A stretch of DNA of 64,000 bases. Source: Ilumatobacter sp963746265 (GTDB lineage Bacteria > Actinomycetota > Acidimicrobiia > Acidimicrobiales > Ilumatobacteraceae). Positions 26,901-35,599 of this stretch are shown in pieces. The stretch is from NCBI GenBank assembly GCA_963746265.1, contig CAVVAM010000011.1, forward strand, positions 1 to 64,000, written 5' to 3'. The first letter of the stretch is position 1. Every line of letters begins with the position of its first letter. The notes below the pieces were generated by a model. The model did not search any database, was not told the DNA's origin, and saw only the letters and a program-made list of their open reading frames with translations. A program made the position numbers and the translations under genes.

Positions 26901-27383
26901 GTCGCCGACACCGATGTACCCGAGGTCCTCCCCGTCCTGCTCGACAGCGGTGACCGAGCGAGCCGCTCGATCGACCTCACGACGGAGGAGCTGTCGTTCG
27001 CTGCGACGCTTGCTGTCCTCGTCCCGACTCCACGCGCCACCAAGCGCATGATGAACACGTACCGCCTGCTCCGTAGCACCCAGTACGCCGCGACTGGCTC
27101 CCGCTTGCTCGGAACCCCCGGCCGGCCCGGCGAGCACCAGGCGATCCTCACACTGTTGGCTGTCTCGGCCGGACATCCCACCGGCGCAGACCGTGTGCTG
27201 CTGGAGCTTGAGGGCACGGACGCAGACTCGTGGCCCCAGTTCGTCGAGCAGCTCGTCGGCCTCGGTCCGCAGCTCGACGTGGCACCGCTGCTGCAGCAGA
27301 CCCTCACGACGACCACGCTGAGCGACATCGAGCCCTACCGATCGTGGGGTCCCCGGGTCGCGAGGTTCACCTTCAGCCTCTGA
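23946..27383 (+). CDS. KAP family P-loop NTPase, large
   Basis: 1145 residues from ATG 23946, which has an SD (GGGAGGG) 9-10 bases upstream; a GTG at 23847 is less likely. The KAP NTPase domain has Walker A GLFGPWGSGKSF (Lys464) and FNAWHYAD. Walker B is ILYVDDLDRCPP (Asp840-Asp841). Two membrane helices (about 650-705) are inserted between the Walker motifs, the hallmark of the family, flanked by coiled coils at about 537-585 and 726-775. The first 430 residues are a helical extension I do not recognise. KAP NTPases are membrane-tethered and patchily distributed; several occur in antiphage and phage-exclusion loci (PifA of F is one). It lies just downstream of the decayed IS stretch. Confidence 0.9.
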   Translation: MTAGADQTFDVDIAWPIWAGGYPTVKELLSVVAKLGGEIDSEVRAAVSKVEPSSDVLTTSFAPGGYRALSGIEPGERTQPNSIRADVVVTVAEPRADVVGAIAGSIESGLQEYVRRSLPGAARGANLYEVHAVPANGLTDMLDPDANLTIEDVAAVTSRGLGRDTTGFVRFAGGLQLARLSNGFSNSERLTRSTTLVAAMMFDPDILAAFESAGLALGDLQQELSVSPTLQPVVMSTPATLHPDLVRAVVTYVDLHPERSTIEPADLAVAVLDAGEQTAGLLVERFAKLPFDHDRARAELLALLERNQAPVSVVALAREYAPLVVGVDQLDETVGAIASEGRAVDRALLQRSVDRQFGGPTRDPARILVGLGAIDLDLRQALDEAGVWLPLLLTVDLDTVPSGSDLQPLLRAVRFEHGFRSDREQGDDQLGVAGEVNALCEVVVDRDVSPPLAVGLFGPWGSGKSFFMDMMRERIDARTKNRNDGQKVLQIRFNAWHYADTSLWANLAVEIFERLVDPEPVDPEEYEEWVRSHGDQHREKRTELLQQLETYRTARSALDEQRSTLEDQRQALLMRRATAERQRNAVVTRAPLTDVAGAVAADLQVQRHLQDVADELGFRPTVEELETLAAELRATSTSITRVWNASRRPRLAVVLLAAFVALLVGGAALVVRASREGDWLASMSMVAVALGSVVAGLARLARVGASGTRKALVLVESAFAAAARKEAEVRTTRSREEKQLDVQLAAAEDEVARATEAIAGLDERIAAAEAAAAALTVGRQLYDFLVDRAAGYQKHQGIIGMLHRDFRLLDAQMRAFRDPGEHGAPAPVLPSYERVILYVDDLDRCPPLKVLEVLQAVHLLLALPLFVVVVGVDPRWLKRSLRHAYRELIETEDGDSDDLESIPIEYLEKIFQIPLSVPDMQPKGFAQLIASLAPGVDFDPSARSAPVAPTPATGATADTVRHAVSATPKRAPLGVAPGSAAAAPIVADTDVPEVLPVLLDSGDRASRSIDLTTEELSFAATLAVLVPTPRATKRMMNTYRLLRSTQYAATGSRLLGTPGRPGEHQAILTLLAVSAGHPTGADRVLLELEGTDADSWPQFVEQLVGLGPQLDVAPLLQQTLTTTTLSDIEPYRSWGPRVARFTFSL

Positions 27384-28091
27384 GCAACGGTCAGCGACTC
27401 GAAGGCGGCCCGACGGTCAGCTGCACCGACGACTCGGCCGGCAACCGCGCCGGATGCTGATTGCCTGACGGTTTCGTTGGCCGGAGGCCGCCGGTCGCGC
27501 TCGATCCGCCGGGCCCCGGTGTGCAGTGGGCGTCGAGCTGCCCGTGCCGGCTTCGGCCGAGACGCACCTGATGCTCGCCGGCGGCGTCGTCGCGCCGGCG
27601 GTCAGTTCGTCACCCAGATGCCATGAAGCCGCCGTTCGCCCTGTCCCGACGCCCGCTTGGTGCGGATCGCCGGCACGCCTGGCGAGTTGATCGACAACCG
27701 CCGCGGTCGTCCTGGTCACCTCGTCGACGGGCCCGGCGGTGACGCAGGCCTACTCGTGCGCCGAGGCGAGTGGCGGCGCGGCGTCGAACGCAACGGTGCG
27801 GCCTGGTCGTTGATCGCGTCGCGCGTCCAGTTGCGGGTGCAGTCCGCGATCGTCTGCTCCGGGAACGACACCTGCGCGGCCAACTTCGAGGTGAGCGTTG
27901 GATGCGGGCCCGCCAACCGGGCTCCGGCCGGCCGCCGCTGCGCCGGGCCGCGTCGAGCTGCTCACCTTCGGCCCCACCCACCGACCGCACCGCAGCAATC
28001 CGCTGCACCTGCTCGACCATTGCTGCGAGATCCGTGTCCCCATCATGACGACGGCGTGTGGCAGCGTCTCGAATCCGTGTTCGATCTCGGG
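27384..28091. other. Intergenic or decayed region
   Basis: 708 bases without a confident gene. On the minus strand, about 27.7-28.05 kb, two different frames look protein-like in turn (DLAAMVEQVQRIAAVRSVGG, then LTSKLAAQVSFPEQTIADC). This suggests a frameshifted or decayed gene, but no family is recognised. Confidence 0.3.
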
Positions 28092-28715
28092 TCAGGGGTT
28101 GCGTGCCACGCCCTCGGTGAACCAGACCCACGGCTTGGGGCCGCTGGCGTAGCGTGACGACACGTGCTCGAGTTCGAACCCGGCATCTCGCACCAGCTCG
28201 GCCGGGTCGCGGGTGAGATGGCAGCCGTCGGCGAGCCGTTTCTGGACGGGCTCGATCCGGCGTTGCCACGTGGCGACGCCGGTGTCGGGCGAGAGGCCGT
28301 GCTCGAGGAAGTGGAAGCGGCCGCCCGGCCGGACGACGCGGCGCAGTTCGGCGAGCGTGGCCCGGACATCGGGGATCGTGCACAGCGTGAAGGTGCTCAG
28401 GGCGCCGTCGCAGGAGTCGTCGGCGAGCGGGATCTGCTGTCCGTCGAGGCCGATGTGTTCGACCGTCACGTGGCCGGCGGCGATCCGCGGCTCGGCCAGG
28501 CGGCGTGCGACCTCCGCGGGTTCGACGGCGTACACGAGCGCGACCTCGTCGGGGTACGCATCGACGTTCAAACCGGACCCGAAGCCGATCTCGACCACGA
28601 CGCCGGCGAGCCCGGCGGCTACCTGGTCGCGCCACGCCCGCAGCTCCGGCGTGCCGCACGCCCGGTCGACGATGTGCGGCAGGATCCGCTCTCGATAGAT
28701 GCCCACGGCCGGCAC
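28092..28715 (-). CDS. SAM-dependent methyltransferase (UbiE-like)
   Basis: 207 residues with a class I methyltransferase fold. Motif I is VVVEIGFGSGLNVDAYP, motif II is VYAVEP, motif III is IPLADDSCDGALSTFTLC, and motif IV is LAELRRVVRPGGRFHFLEHG. The start MPAVGIYRERILPHIVDRAC is typical of small actinobacterial relatives of phospholipid or quinone methyltransferases. The substrate is not determinable and no operon partner is present. Confidence 0.9.
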   Translation of the reverse strand: MPAVGIYRERILPHIVDRACGTPELRAWRDQVAAGLAGVVVEIGFGSGLNVDAYPDEVALVYAVEPAEVARRLAEPRIAAGHVTVEHIGLDGQQIPLADDSCDGALSTFTLCTIPDVRATLAELRRVVRPGGRFHFLEHGLSPDTGVATWQRRIEPVQKRLADGCHLTRDPAELVRDAGFELEHVSSRYASGPKPWVWFTEGVARNP

Positions 28716-29042
28716 GGTACTCCCGTCGTGTCGGACCCGTCGTTCGTCAGTGGCGACCGGCGCCGAGGCGGGGGACCGGCAACGGGCACGTGCAGGTGGC
28801 GCCCGCCGAGCGTGCGATCTTGTCGCCCGGCGTGGGTGCGAGCACGCGGTCCTTGCCGGCGCGATCGACGTTCCCGACGGTCACGTGGTCCCGTCGAGTC
28901 GGGTGCGCACCGACCATTCACGGGTGCCGCTGTCGCCGTCCATCGGGGACGACCCCGTCCAGGCCGGGCGCCCGTCGCAAGACGGCACGGCCCGACGGGG
29001 GGTGCCACTTGAGCGCCGGGGCGGTTGGACCGATGCAGAACC
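28716..29042. other. Intergenic, no gene seen
   Basis: A divergent gap between the methyltransferase and the gene at 29043. It presumably holds both promoters; no clear hexamers were identified. Confidence 0.35.
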
Positions 29043-29624
29043 ATGGGACTCTTCTCGAAGCGCAACTCGGAGCCGATCGTGTACCCGGCGGTGGACCGAA
29101 CGGTCCACGTACCGGCGGGTCGCGACGCCGTCGTCGCTCACCTCACTGCGTATTCCGGGCTCTGGTCGCCCAAGCGGGCCGAGCGGCACGACGTGGTGCT
29201 CGGTGCGGTCGGGCGTTGGACGGCGATCCGGCTCCCCGGCGCCGTCCATCCGTGGCAGCTGCACAACCTGGCGTACTGGATGGTCGACTGTCCGAGGCGT
29301 GACGAGTCGAACGCCGTGATTGCCGAGTCGGCGGCGAGCCCCGACCATCCCGGCTACCGCCTGGTGCGCGACCCCGACGTCCCGGATGCGCTGTGCGGGT
29401 GGGACGACGAGGGCCAGGGCTGGACGGTGCAGGTGCCCCTCAACCGGATCGTGCGCGGCGAGCAGGTTCCGGTACCGCAGGCGCTCTCGGTGCCGTCGGG
29501 CCATCAGGATTGGCGATCGGTCCCGGTGCTGCTCGAGGATCCGGGTCGGGGCATGAACGCGCGCAACGAGTCGAACGTCAAGCGCCGCAGCTCCCTCGGC
29601 CAACCGGACGTCTTCGTCTACTGA
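29043..29624 (+). CDS. Conserved hypothetical protein
   Basis: 193 residues, starting MGLFSKRNSEPIVYPAVDRT. It is Trp-rich (WSPKRAERHDVVLGAVGRW, WQLHNLAYWMVDCPR), suggesting a compact alpha/beta fold. It has no signal peptide or membrane segment, and I do not recognise a family. Its 3' end overlaps the convergent gene at 29618 by seven bases. Confidence 0.6.
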   Translation: MGLFSKRNSEPIVYPAVDRTVHVPAGRDAVVAHLTAYSGLWSPKRAERHDVVLGAVGRWTAIRLPGAVHPWQLHNLAYWMVDCPRRDESNAVIAESAASPDHPGYRLVRDPDVPDALCGWDDEGQGWTVQVPLNRIVRGEQVPVPQALSVPSGHQDWRSVPVLLEDPGRGMNARNESNVKRRSSLGQPDVFVY

Positions 29625-30112
29625 CCGGCCGCCGCGCTCGCCATCCATTCCGACTCGTCCATCGAGTCCTTCGCCAGCTCGGCGATCGACTCCGCGAGAT
29701 CCCGGTCTCGACTACCGAGGGGACGGTGGCCGCTCGGCAGCCCGACGAGGTCGCGCATGATGCGCGCGAAGGCCGATCCGGTGAGTTCGTCCTCATCCGC
29801 AGCCCAGTCGACGTCCGCCAACTGCGCGAGGCAGTCGTCAACGCGGCGTGCCGCCTTCGAGCGGTCCGCGACGTGTTCGGCACGAGCCGGCCGGGCGTGG
29901 GACTCGATGGAGTCTGGCGATGGCTCGAGGCAGGGGACAGCGGTCAGCGCGATGTCCAGCAGCTCGGCGGCCGACTCGGCGTGTTCGGGTGGCTCTGCGA
30001 TGGTCGCCTCGTAGATCGCTCGCAGGTCGTATGGGGCGCTGTCCGCTCGGACGCGCCGACGAGCGATGTCCAGTGCACGGTCCGTGATCCGTTGGGCTCC
30101 CTCGGCGCTCAC
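29618..30112 (-). CDS. Hypothetical helical protein
   Basis: 164 residues from GTG 30112. The middle is helical and acidic (AIYEATIAEPPEHAESAAEL, DDCLAQLADVDWAADEDEL). No domain is recognised. Upstream frame changes at 30115-30200 make the start uncertain. It follows the C39-domain paralogue (ends 30205) on the same strand, suggesting one operon with that gene and the C39-like peptidase. Its stop overlaps the end of the convergent gene at 29043-29624. Confidence 0.55.
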   Translation of the reverse strand: MSAEGAQRITDRALDIARRRVRADSAPYDLRAIYEATIAEPPEHAESAAELLDIALTAVPCLEPSPDSIESHARPARAEHVADRSKAARRVDDCLAQLADVDWAADEDELTGSAFARIMRDLVGLPSGHRPLGSRDRDLAESIAELAKDSMDESEWMASAAAGQ

Positions 30113-30204
30113 CGGGTTCGATCGTGAGCGCGAGCGCCGTTGCGAACCCCACTGGGAACGAGAGTGGCTGCTCCTCCGCTTGCGGCGCGTCGGAACGGCG
30201 CTTC

Positions 30205-30680
30205 TCAGCTCCCTCCCAAGCCGAGTGGGGTGAGCGTCAGGTGGAGACTGCCGTCCATGTCCACGTAGGCCTTGCTGCGCTGGTACGTGAGTTCGAAGAA
30301 CGGCCGGAACGGTGTCGTGCTCTCCCGACAGGGAAACCACACCGCACGCGGTTCGCCGACGTCGGTCGCGGGGAACGGGCACGAAAGGCTTCGATCGCCT
30401 GCTCGGCGCGCAAGAGTCCCGGTGGCAGCGGGGCGCCGAATTCCTGGAACCCGAGCAGCTGACCGGTTGCTGCGTCGACGCGGACGATGAGCCCGATCCC
30501 TTCGGTGGTTCTCCAGGGCACCAGGTAGTAGCCGACATCGACTTCGTCGAGCCGGACGACGAGCAGCGGCGCGTCCGGCCGCCCATCGCGAGCGGCGAGC
30601 CGTGCGTCCTCGTCGAGCAACTCCTGGGTGGCCATCGCGTGCTCGGCCGTGGTGACGGCCACCGCCTCGCTGATCCACAT
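30205..30680 (-). pseudogene. Stand-alone homologue of the C39-peptidase C-terminal domain, frameshifted
   Basis: From ATG 30680 (SD AGAGGGG), MWISEAVAVTTAEHAMATQE runs to VGYYLVPWRTTEG and IVRVDAATGQLLGFQEFG. At about 30380 a one-base shift is needed to continue with FPATDVGEPRAVWFPCRES and FELTYQRSKAYVDMDGSLHL to the stop at 30205. Restored length is about 158 residues. The same layout forms the last 180 residues of the neighbouring peptidase (FYYLIPWGTNKG, VDARFGTFSGLRL, RFFVRIDGEVF). The xVDAxTGxxxG strand pair resembles PepSY/propeptide domains, so an inhibitory or chaperone role is possible. Confidence 0.65.
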
Positions 30681-30724
30681 CGGTCGCCCCTCTCGGTCGG
30701 GCAACACACTACGGCCGATCGATA

Positions 30725-31906
30725 TCAGGCGCCCTTCAGCCTCCGGGTCAAGCTCGTGAAGACTTCGCCGTCGATCCGCACGAAGAACCTATCCGCTCCC
30801 GTCGTGACCTGGTAGAAGGGCAGATTCGGCGACCAGGACTCGTAGCACGGTTCCCACACCAGCGTCGGTGAGACACACAACGCCTCGGGGAAGATCCTGA
30901 GGCGAGCCATCTCGTCGATCGGTCGGATTCGACGGCTTGCGAGCAGTTCGACCACGTTGTCGCGCGCGAGGAACTCGTTCCTGATCGGCGTGTCGACGAG
31001 TCGCAGCCCACTGAACGTCCCGAAGCGAGCGTCGACGCGGGTGAGCGCTCGCGCCCCTTTGTTGGTCCCCCACGGGATGAGGTAGTAGAAGCTGTTCCTG
31101 ACGTCGCGCCGGAGCACGAGCTGCGGCTCGAGGGGTCGGGCCCGGCGCAGCGCAGGACCGACCCGTTCGTCGCGGACCAAATCGAGCTCGTCGACGGCCC
31201 GCATGCTGAACTCGATCGCCTCGTCCGCGCTCAGAAGTCGGTCACCCTTCGCCGGCCGCTGCTGCCGCTGCCGCTCGGGTTCTTCCAGCTCCCGGACATC
31301 TGGATCGCACACGCTGATGTACTGCTTGCTCCCCGACGGGTCGTCATAGTTGCAGCCGGTGAAGTAGGTCCCCTGCCAATCGGCGTAGGTGACGTACTCG
31401 TTGGCGCTCCCGTTGACCCCACCGGCCCCGCACACGTCCGTGGCGGAGTGCGGCTCGTTGTCCCGGTAGACGGGGTTGTGGAGCCAGAACCCCTCCACGG
31501 TGTAGCTGGCGCCCGGAATCGGCTCGACGTTGGTCCGCATCCCCGGCACGGTGATCCAGTGGGCGCAGCCGAACACGAGCGCTGACGGCGACACCTCATA
31601 GGTGTGCAGAGTGTGGACGATGTCGCGTGTGCCCTGGGCCTCGGTCGTCGGCTTGTGGACCACGAAGGTGTTGGTGAACGCTGCCGGGCGTCGGTCGACG
31701 AGCGTGTAACGCAGGCCGTACGGGTCGGTCGCCCAGCCAGTCGACTTGGCGTTGTGGGTGTGGTTGGAGTTGTACAGGTCGTCCTGGTCCAGCGATGCGT
31801 ACGGCACACCGATCTCGGCGAGGACCGTCATCGCACATGCAGCGCCGCAGTAGTAGCCGGTGTCCTGCGTGTGGTACCTGGCACCCGTATGAATCATCCA
31901 GCTCAT
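30725..31906 (-). CDS. C39/papain-like cysteine peptidase with a PepSY-like C-terminal domain
   Basis: 393 residues from ATG 31906 (SD-like GGGGG). The N-terminal half is papain-like. Gln14 with Cys20 in QDTGYYCGAACAMTV, His116 in FGCAHWITV and Asn144 in EGFWLHNPVYRD give a plausible Gln/Cys/His/Asn set, as in C39 peptidases. A Glu/Gln/Arg linker (about 205-220) leads to a 180-residue domain shared with the next gene. No signal peptide and no ABC transporter are attached, unlike classical C39 bacteriocin processors. It starts a three-gene minus-strand run with 30205-30680 and 29618-30112. Confidence 0.75.
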   Translation of the reverse strand: MSWMIHTGARYHTQDTGYYCGAACAMTVLAEIGVPYASLDQDDLYNSNHTHNAKSTGWATDPYGLRYTLVDRRPAAFTNTFVVHKPTTEAQGTRDIVHTLHTYEVSPSALVFGCAHWITVPGMRTNVEPIPGASYTVEGFWLHNPVYRDNEPHSATDVCGAGGVNGSANEYVTYADWQGTYFTGCNYDDPSGSKQYISVCDPDVRELEEPERQRQQRPAKGDRLLSADEAIEFSMRAVDELDLVRDERVGPALRRARPLEPQLVLRRDVRNSFYYLIPWGTNKGARALTRVDARFGTFSGLRLVDTPIRNEFLARDNVVELLASRRIRPIDEMARLRIFPEALCVSPTLVWEPCYESWSPNLPFYQVTTGADRFFVRIDGEVFTSLTRRLKGA

Positions 31907-32232
31907 GTGAGCCCCCTTGGCTATACGTGACTTGTTCCCCTGGCTCAGCTGCCCGGCGAATCGCGGACCATCGAACATCGGGCGGCCCGCGATTCCCAGA
32001 ATGAACCCTGGGCCGAACCCGCAGAAGAGCCGAATGACCCTTCTGGGGGTCGACCGTACCGCCGATGACGGATGGTCACCATATGTCCTTTCGTCGCGCC
32101 TGTTCGGGCTCGGCGACGTCGAGGATTCTGGCCCACTCCGCCCTGAGCCGGCGTCACACGGATCCGGCATCACAGAGCTCGAAAGCTGCCGTGTGAGGAC
32201 CATCGAGGAAGCTCAAATCGCCGTCTCGAATC

Positions 32233-32251
32233 AGTTCCGAGGAACGGAACT
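32233..32251. repeat. Short hairpin beside the AT-rich palindrome
   Basis: AGTTCCG (32233-32239) and CGGAACT (32245-32251) with a 5-base loop, ten bases before the palindrome at 32261. Confidence 0.4.
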
Positions 32252-32260
32252 TCTGAGCCA

Positions 32261-32284
32261 ATGTTATTGGCAATGCTATAACAT
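32261..32284. promoter_or_regulatory. Palindrome ATGTTAT-N10-ATAACAT, candidate operator/promoter
   Basis: Perfect 7-bp arms, ten bases apart, in an AT-rich island within GC-rich DNA. TGCTATAAC at 32274-32282 also looks like an extended -10. A similar element, GTTAT-N10-ATAAC, occurs at 39845-39864 in another large divergent gap. Confidence 0.5.
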
Positions 32285-32684
32285 CCGTTCCCGATGTCGT
32301 CGCCGGTCTGGCCACTTCTCCGGAGGCGTTCGTCGCTCTCTATGCATCACCCTGGCGATCCCGGAGCCTCCGGCGGGTTCGTTCGTCCCGGAGTTGTCGG
32401 AGCCGCGTCGTCGACTCGACAAGGCGTTGTGGGCGGTGATCATGACTGCGTGCACCACCGGCACCTCGACCCGGAGGGTCGACGACCGGTGCAGGCGCTC
32501 GGCTGCCACACCGGGGTGTCGAAGTCGGCCGTGTCGCGGATCTCTCACAGATCGGCGCTGATGTCCGGGTGTTGCGGAGCCGGCGTTCGGATCCACGATC
32601 GAATCGTGAGAAGCGCCAGGTCCGAAGAGCTGAATGGGTCCGTCTCTCCATGATCGAATCGTCAGGCGGGAGAGCCGCTTTTCG

Positions 32685-32713
32685 TTGCGGCTGCGGACCC
32701 AGTTTGTTACGAT
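32685..32713 (+). promoter_or_regulatory. Predicted promoter for the gene at 32837
   Basis: TTGCGG (32685-32690) and TACGAT (32708-32713) with 17-base spacing fit a housekeeping-sigma promoter. The gene starts 124 bases downstream behind a strong SD. Confidence 0.5.
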
Positions 32714-32836
32714 ATATGTGCAAGGCTTGAACGACAGCAGGTGCATGAAACAGTGCGTGTCGGAGAGACGGATCCTGCCGTTGCTTCCTTGTGGCTGATA
32801 GCCGTTGTCCGGCGCGCCACAGAGGAGGAGAGTACA

Positions 32837-33913
32837 ATGGAATCTCGGATCCTTATTCCTACCGAGAGCCGCCTGTCCGCCGCAGAAGCCATGGTGGAAC
32901 GGCAGGCGGCGCATCTCAGCCAGGTTCGTCAGCTCACAGCGGAATGGCAAGAGTTCGACGACGCCTATGAGCGCGAGATGACCGAGTTGATCGGAAAGAC
33001 CAAGGTGCGCAACTCGCGTGCCAAGCACGACGACCTGTTGGCAAGGCTGCGGAAGACCCCTGAGCTGTTCGACTCCTCGCCGGACGGCGAGAAGGCGCTC
33101 GAGGCCTATCGAGCGCAGATCGTCGAGGAGCGCCACGACCTCTACCGGAGTCTGCGCTTCGACCACGCTGCGGCGATCGAGCTGCGCCGTGACTACCTCG
33201 ACCGCAAGGCGACCTCCTACGACCGCTTCCTCGCGATGGGACGCAAGCCGGAATGGGTGACGCGAAGCCCGAAGGGCCTGCCGATCACCGACAACCCGTG
33301 GTCGCACTTCTCGGCGCCGTATTCCGACGAATGGGGTACGTCCGGCGCCTGGGATACGCGCGGTTACACCAGCGCCTCCCACAGCGAGAGCCGGACCTCC
33401 GGTGGTATCAACTGCTGGAGCTACACGCGACTCGTCGGCGCCGACGACAGCGACAGCGGCGCCACCAAGGCGATGAGCGAGGTCTGGGTCTGGTTCCGCA
33501 TGCCCGCCGCCGGCATGGTGGAGATCTGGGCCGGCCTGCAGGACGTGGACACCCTGATGGACGGGCGGCTGCGCGATGAATCCGGCTGCTCCGACGGCTG
33601 GGTGCACCAGACCACCCGGGCCTACCTGTGGACCTCGGGCGGGGTGGAGCGCTACCAGATCATTCGGGACTACTCGGTGAGCTCCGACGGCAGCAACCGC
33701 AACTGGAACATCCCGTTGTCGGCGCCGGGCGGCTTCTACTACCCGCATCTGTTCTCGTCGCGGACCTACGCCGAGGGCGAGTGGGTGGCCGTGGCCATCG
33801 GTGTGCAGGACGACACCTCGTTCTCGGTGAACGACATGTCGGTCGACCCGTCGCGGGTCACCAGCCGCTACTTCGTGAAGGACATCTGGGTCCGCTCGAC
33901 GGGCGCGCCGTGA
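32837..33913 (+). CDS. Coiled-coil plus beta-rich protein, function unknown
   Basis: 358 residues from ATG 32837, fixed by a strong SD (AGAGGAGGAG, 32821-32830). Residues about 10-130 are helical and charged, likely coiled coil (EAMVERQAAHLSQVRQLTAE, REMTELIGKTKVRN). From 150 on, a Trp/Ser/Gly-rich beta domain follows (WSYTRLVGADDSDSGATKAM, VEIWAGLQDVDTLMDGRLRD, ending FVKDIWVRSTGAP). This looks like a jelly-roll or extracellular beta sandwich. No signal peptide is present. The layout (helical stalk, beta head) recalls structural or cargo proteins, but no family is recognised. Confidence 0.7.
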   Translation: MESRILIPTESRLSAAEAMVERQAAHLSQVRQLTAEWQEFDDAYEREMTELIGKTKVRNSRAKHDDLLARLRKTPELFDSSPDGEKALEAYRAQIVEERHDLYRSLRFDHAAAIELRRDYLDRKATSYDRFLAMGRKPEWVTRSPKGLPITDNPWSHFSAPYSDEWGTSGAWDTRGYTSASHSESRTSGGINCWSYTRLVGADDSDSGATKAMSEVWVWFRMPAAGMVEIWAGLQDVDTLMDGRLRDESGCSDGWVHQTTRAYLWTSGGVERYQIIRDYSVSSDGSNRNWNIPLSAPGGFYYPHLFSSRTYAEGEWVAVAIGVQDDTSFSVNDMSVDPSRVTSRYFVKDIWVRSTGAP

Positions 33914-34509
33914 TCGGTGGCTCCCCCGGGGCTCGAGGCGGCTCGTGACGGACCGGCGGGCTGCTTGAGCGCTCGTCGGGGATCACGTCGGGCCGGCGCG
34001 GCGCTCGCGGAACACCCGCAGCATCTCGCCGGGCTCGGCGTGGCACCGGTGGCGTGCTTCGAGCATCGCGTCTCGACGTCGAACACCCGACTCGGGCCGG
34101 TCGCGACCGTCCGCTCCTCGATGGCGTGTTGGTCGTCGTGCCTGACCCCTCGCATCGCGCCCAGGGCACGGTGCGAGGGGTCTCGAGGCATGCGGTACGT
34201 GATCCGGATCCGATGTCCGACCATGCCACCACATGCTGCGGCCGCCGGCGGCCGGACCGTCGGCGACGACCCGGGTGTCGCCCGCGAGCCGGGCGGAGCA
34301 AGAACGTCAACCCGGGTTCGAGCCTGCGCAGCCGGCGCAGCGTCCCGACGAGCGTGCATCGGTACGACCAGCAGGACTCGCCCCCGAGAACGCAGGCGGA
34401 CTCGCACCCTGCGCAATCGTTTGCGCCATCGGGAGGCTGGGCGTAGGTTGGCAGTGTCGGGCTGGGGCACAGACCCTGGCGCCGACCCCAACAGGGCCGG
34501 AGGTCTTTC
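33914..34509. other. Intergenic, possible decayed minus-strand gene
   Basis: 596 bases. On the minus strand at 34.0-34.25 kb, protein-like pieces appear in alternating frames (GHRIRITYRMPRDPSHRALG, VATGPSRVFDVETRCSKHAT, GEMLRVFRERRAGPT). They may be a frameshifted small gene; no family is recognised and no start is clear. Confidence 0.3.
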
Positions 34510-35589
34510 ATGACGGGATGTTCCTACGCACCATGCGGTCCGGTGAACTGCATCATCCCACCTCACATGGTGGATGCGATCAAGCTGCGCGGCGACGAGA
34601 AGCAGCGGAAGATGGCCCAGGCGATCGAGAAGCTGGCGGTGGTTGCTCGTGAAGAGCGCGAAACGATGCCGTCCCCACCGACTGCGTTCATCAGCGCGAA
34701 GTCGCTGGCCGGTGCCAGAGGTGCACCGAAGGCTCGCATCGAGATCTACGACGGTCAGAAGAAGGCCGCGCTTCCAGGCAAGCTGATTCGCAAGTCCAGT
34801 CAGCAGCCGGTCGCCGACAGTTCCGTGAACGAGGCGTTCGACGGGTCGCAGTCGACCTACGACCTGTATCTCGACGAGTACGGTCGCGATTCGCTCGACG
34901 GTCGGGGCATGAAGCTCACCTCGACCGTGCACCATCGCCGCGGCTACAACAACGCGTTCTGGAATGGTCAGCAAATGGCGTACGGCGACGGCGACGGTGC
35001 CTTGTTCATCGGCTTCACCACGTCGCTCTCGGTGATCGGTCACGAGCTATCGCATGGCGTGGTCCAGTTCTCGGGCGGCCTCGTCTACCAGGATCAGTCG
35101 GGGGCGCTCAACGAGAGCTTCGCCGACGTGTTCGGCGTGCTCACCGTCCAACGCCAGCGCAAGCAGATGGCCCACGAGGCCGACTGGCTGATCGGCGACG
35201 GCATCCTCGGTCCGAACGTCAACGGCGTGGCGCTGCGCTCGATGAAGGCGCCGGGAACGGCGTACGACGATCCGATTCTCGGCAAGGATCCGCAGCCGTA
35301 CCACATGGACGACTTCGTCGTCACCAGCTCCGACAGCGGAGGCGTGCACTGGAACTCCGGCATCCCCAACCATGCGTTCTACCTGCTCAGTCAGTACCTC
35401 GGTGGCCACGCTTTCGACAAGCCGGGCGGCATCTGGTACGACACGATGCAGACGATCAACAACCCCAACGCCACGTTCAACGAGTGGGCTGACACGACGG
35501 TTGCGGTCGCCCGTGCACGTCATGGATCGGGCAGCCTCGAAGAGTTGTTCACCCGTCGAGCCTGGAAGCTCGTCGGAATCAGCGTGTGA
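34510..35589 (+). CDS. Protealysin-type M4 metallopeptidase
   Basis: 359 residues. The zinc and catalytic motif HELSH is at 178-182, the third ligand Glu202 lies in NESFADVFG, and the catalytic His280 lies in SGGVHWNSGIPNHAFY. Unlike thermolysin there is no signal peptide and no long FTP/PepSY propeptide. The start is short, with a Cys-rich leader (MTGCSYAPCGPVNCIIPPHM) carrying a protealysin-like PPHM motif. Protealysin-like peptidases are known to reside in the cytoplasm or be released without a signal and to be paired with emfourin inhibitors. The next gene (TTG 35600) encodes such an inhibitor, ten bases after this stop. Confidence 0.92.
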   Translation: MTGCSYAPCGPVNCIIPPHMVDAIKLRGDEKQRKMAQAIEKLAVVAREERETMPSPPTAFISAKSLAGARGAPKARIEIYDGQKKAALPGKLIRKSSQQPVADSSVNEAFDGSQSTYDLYLDEYGRDSLDGRGMKLTSTVHHRRGYNNAFWNGQQMAYGDGDGALFIGFTTSLSVIGHELSHGVVQFSGGLVYQDQSGALNESFADVFGVLTVQRQRKQMAHEADWLIGDGILGPNVNGVALRSMKAPGTAYDDPILGKDPQPYHMDDFVVTSSDSGGVHWNSGIPNHAFYLLSQYLGGHAFDKPGGIWYDTMQTINNPNATFNEWADTTVAVARARHGSGSLEELFTRRAWKLVGISV

Positions 35590-35599
35590 GGCTCGCAGC

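Larger units (their letters stand above)
31907..32836. other. Large divergent intergenic region with an AT-rich island
   Basis: 930 bases between the C39-like peptidase and the gene at 32837. Frames here show no family. It holds a hairpin (32233-32251), a palindrome in an AT-rich island (32261-32284) and a promoter-like pair (32685-32713). Confidence 0.4.

Noticed and set aside
18849..27383. TIR and KAP genes as one defence operon
   Set aside because: More than 4 kb of decayed and oppositely oriented sequence lies between them, so they are not co-transcribed; only shared location is claimed.
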